DNA of 14,195 bases, taken from assembly GCA_018263405.1 (NCBI GenBank), contig JAANXG010000119.1:1-14195 (forward strand), written 5' to 3'. How positions within the stretch are numbered: the first letter of the stretch is position 1; each line of letters opens with the position of its first letter. The position numbers and the translations under genes are program-made. The notes under the pieces were generated by a model. The model saw nothing but the letters and a program-made list of their open reading frames with translations. It did no database searches and had not been told where the DNA came from. The DNA is from Gammaproteobacteria bacterium. Its GTDB lineage: Bacteria > Pseudomonadota > Gammaproteobacteria > Arenicellales > JAANXG01. Below are positions 14,157 through 14,195 of the stretch, in pieces.

Positions 14157-14195
14157 AAAAATTGGTCTCGATTTCCCACCTACCTCGCTACGATC

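Larger units (their letters stand above)
13700..14195. other. Region upstream of the GFA-SPL pair with no confident gene
   Basis: About 496 bp. The promoter for the GFA-SPL pair should lie here; on the - strand a TACAAT -10 candidate is at 13853-13848 with no good -35. A + strand TTGAAC (13877-13882), 17 nt, TAAATT (13900-13905) pairing also looks promoter-like. An inverted repeat ATCGGCTT / AAGCCGAT lies at 13871-13878 and 13906-13913. Near the end, AGGAG (14064-14068) precedes ATG 14074 by 5 nt and opens a frame to the window edge (MNLLRRREIGPLSRF...), but 40 codons without a recognisable domain, overlapping a palindrome, are too little to call a gene. Confidence 0.5.

Noticed and set aside
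1..14195. CRISPR arrays, tRNA or rRNA genes, transposases
   Set aside because: No regularly spaced repeats, no tRNA-like T-loop or anticodon arms, no rRNA-like segments and no DDE or serine/tyrosine recombinase motifs were seen on either strand by eye.

Overview
The window looks like chromosomal DNA of a Gram-negative proteobacterium, most likely a gammaproteobacterium. The transporter families, a LysR regulator, a MmgE/PrpD enzyme and a GFA protein all fit that, but no marker gene fixes the taxon. Base composition is uneven. The left 4 kb (MFS transporter, transglutaminase-like gene, tungsten oxidoreductase) is strongly GC-rich at third codon positions. The antiporter gene, and the radical-SAM gene on the right, are visibly richer in A and T.

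Layout. Positions 1-685 (-) hold the N-terminal half of a YbfB/YjiJ-type MFS transporter cut by the window edge. Divergent from it is a tight + strand run: a transglutaminase-like protein (930-1610), then after 15 nt an aldehyde:ferredoxin-oxidoreductase (AOR) family protein with a C-terminal MoaD/ThiS-like ubiquitin-fold domain ending in Gly-Gly (1626-3944), then after 9 nt a CPA1-type Na+/H+ antiporter with a C-terminal cyclic-nucleotide-binding-like domain (3954-6440). Next comes a metabolic/transport module: a LysR regulator (6620-7471, -), divergent from an EamA/DMT permease (7564-8628, +), which overlaps tail-to-tail with a MmgE/PrpD protein (8606-9937, -).

From 9938 to about 12011 the DNA is a patchwork of gene pieces around an intact LysE/RhtB exporter (10392-11015). 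The pieces are the start of a HAD phosphatase, a probable start of a PaiB-like FMN-binding protein, an orphan membrane protein resembling the C-terminus of an ArnT/GT39 glycosyltransferase, and the last two dozen residues of a VanX/DdpX-like M15 dipeptidase joined to a diverged copy of the 3' part of the GFA gene. On the right, a GFA-family zinc protein (13283-13699) and an SPL-like radical SAM protein (12012-13286) form a translationally coupled pair through a 4-nt TTGA overlap. The last ~500 bp have no confident gene but carry a 44-bp nested palindrome (14113-14156).

The most interesting element is the AOR-MoaD fusion. One chain joins the tungstopterin catalytic unit to a potential sulfur-carrier or ubiquitin-like tail with a free C-terminal GG. 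It is encoded directly behind a papain-fold transglutaminase-like protein, a class of enzyme that can act on ubiquitin-like tails. No transposase, tRNA, rRNA or CRISPR array was seen.
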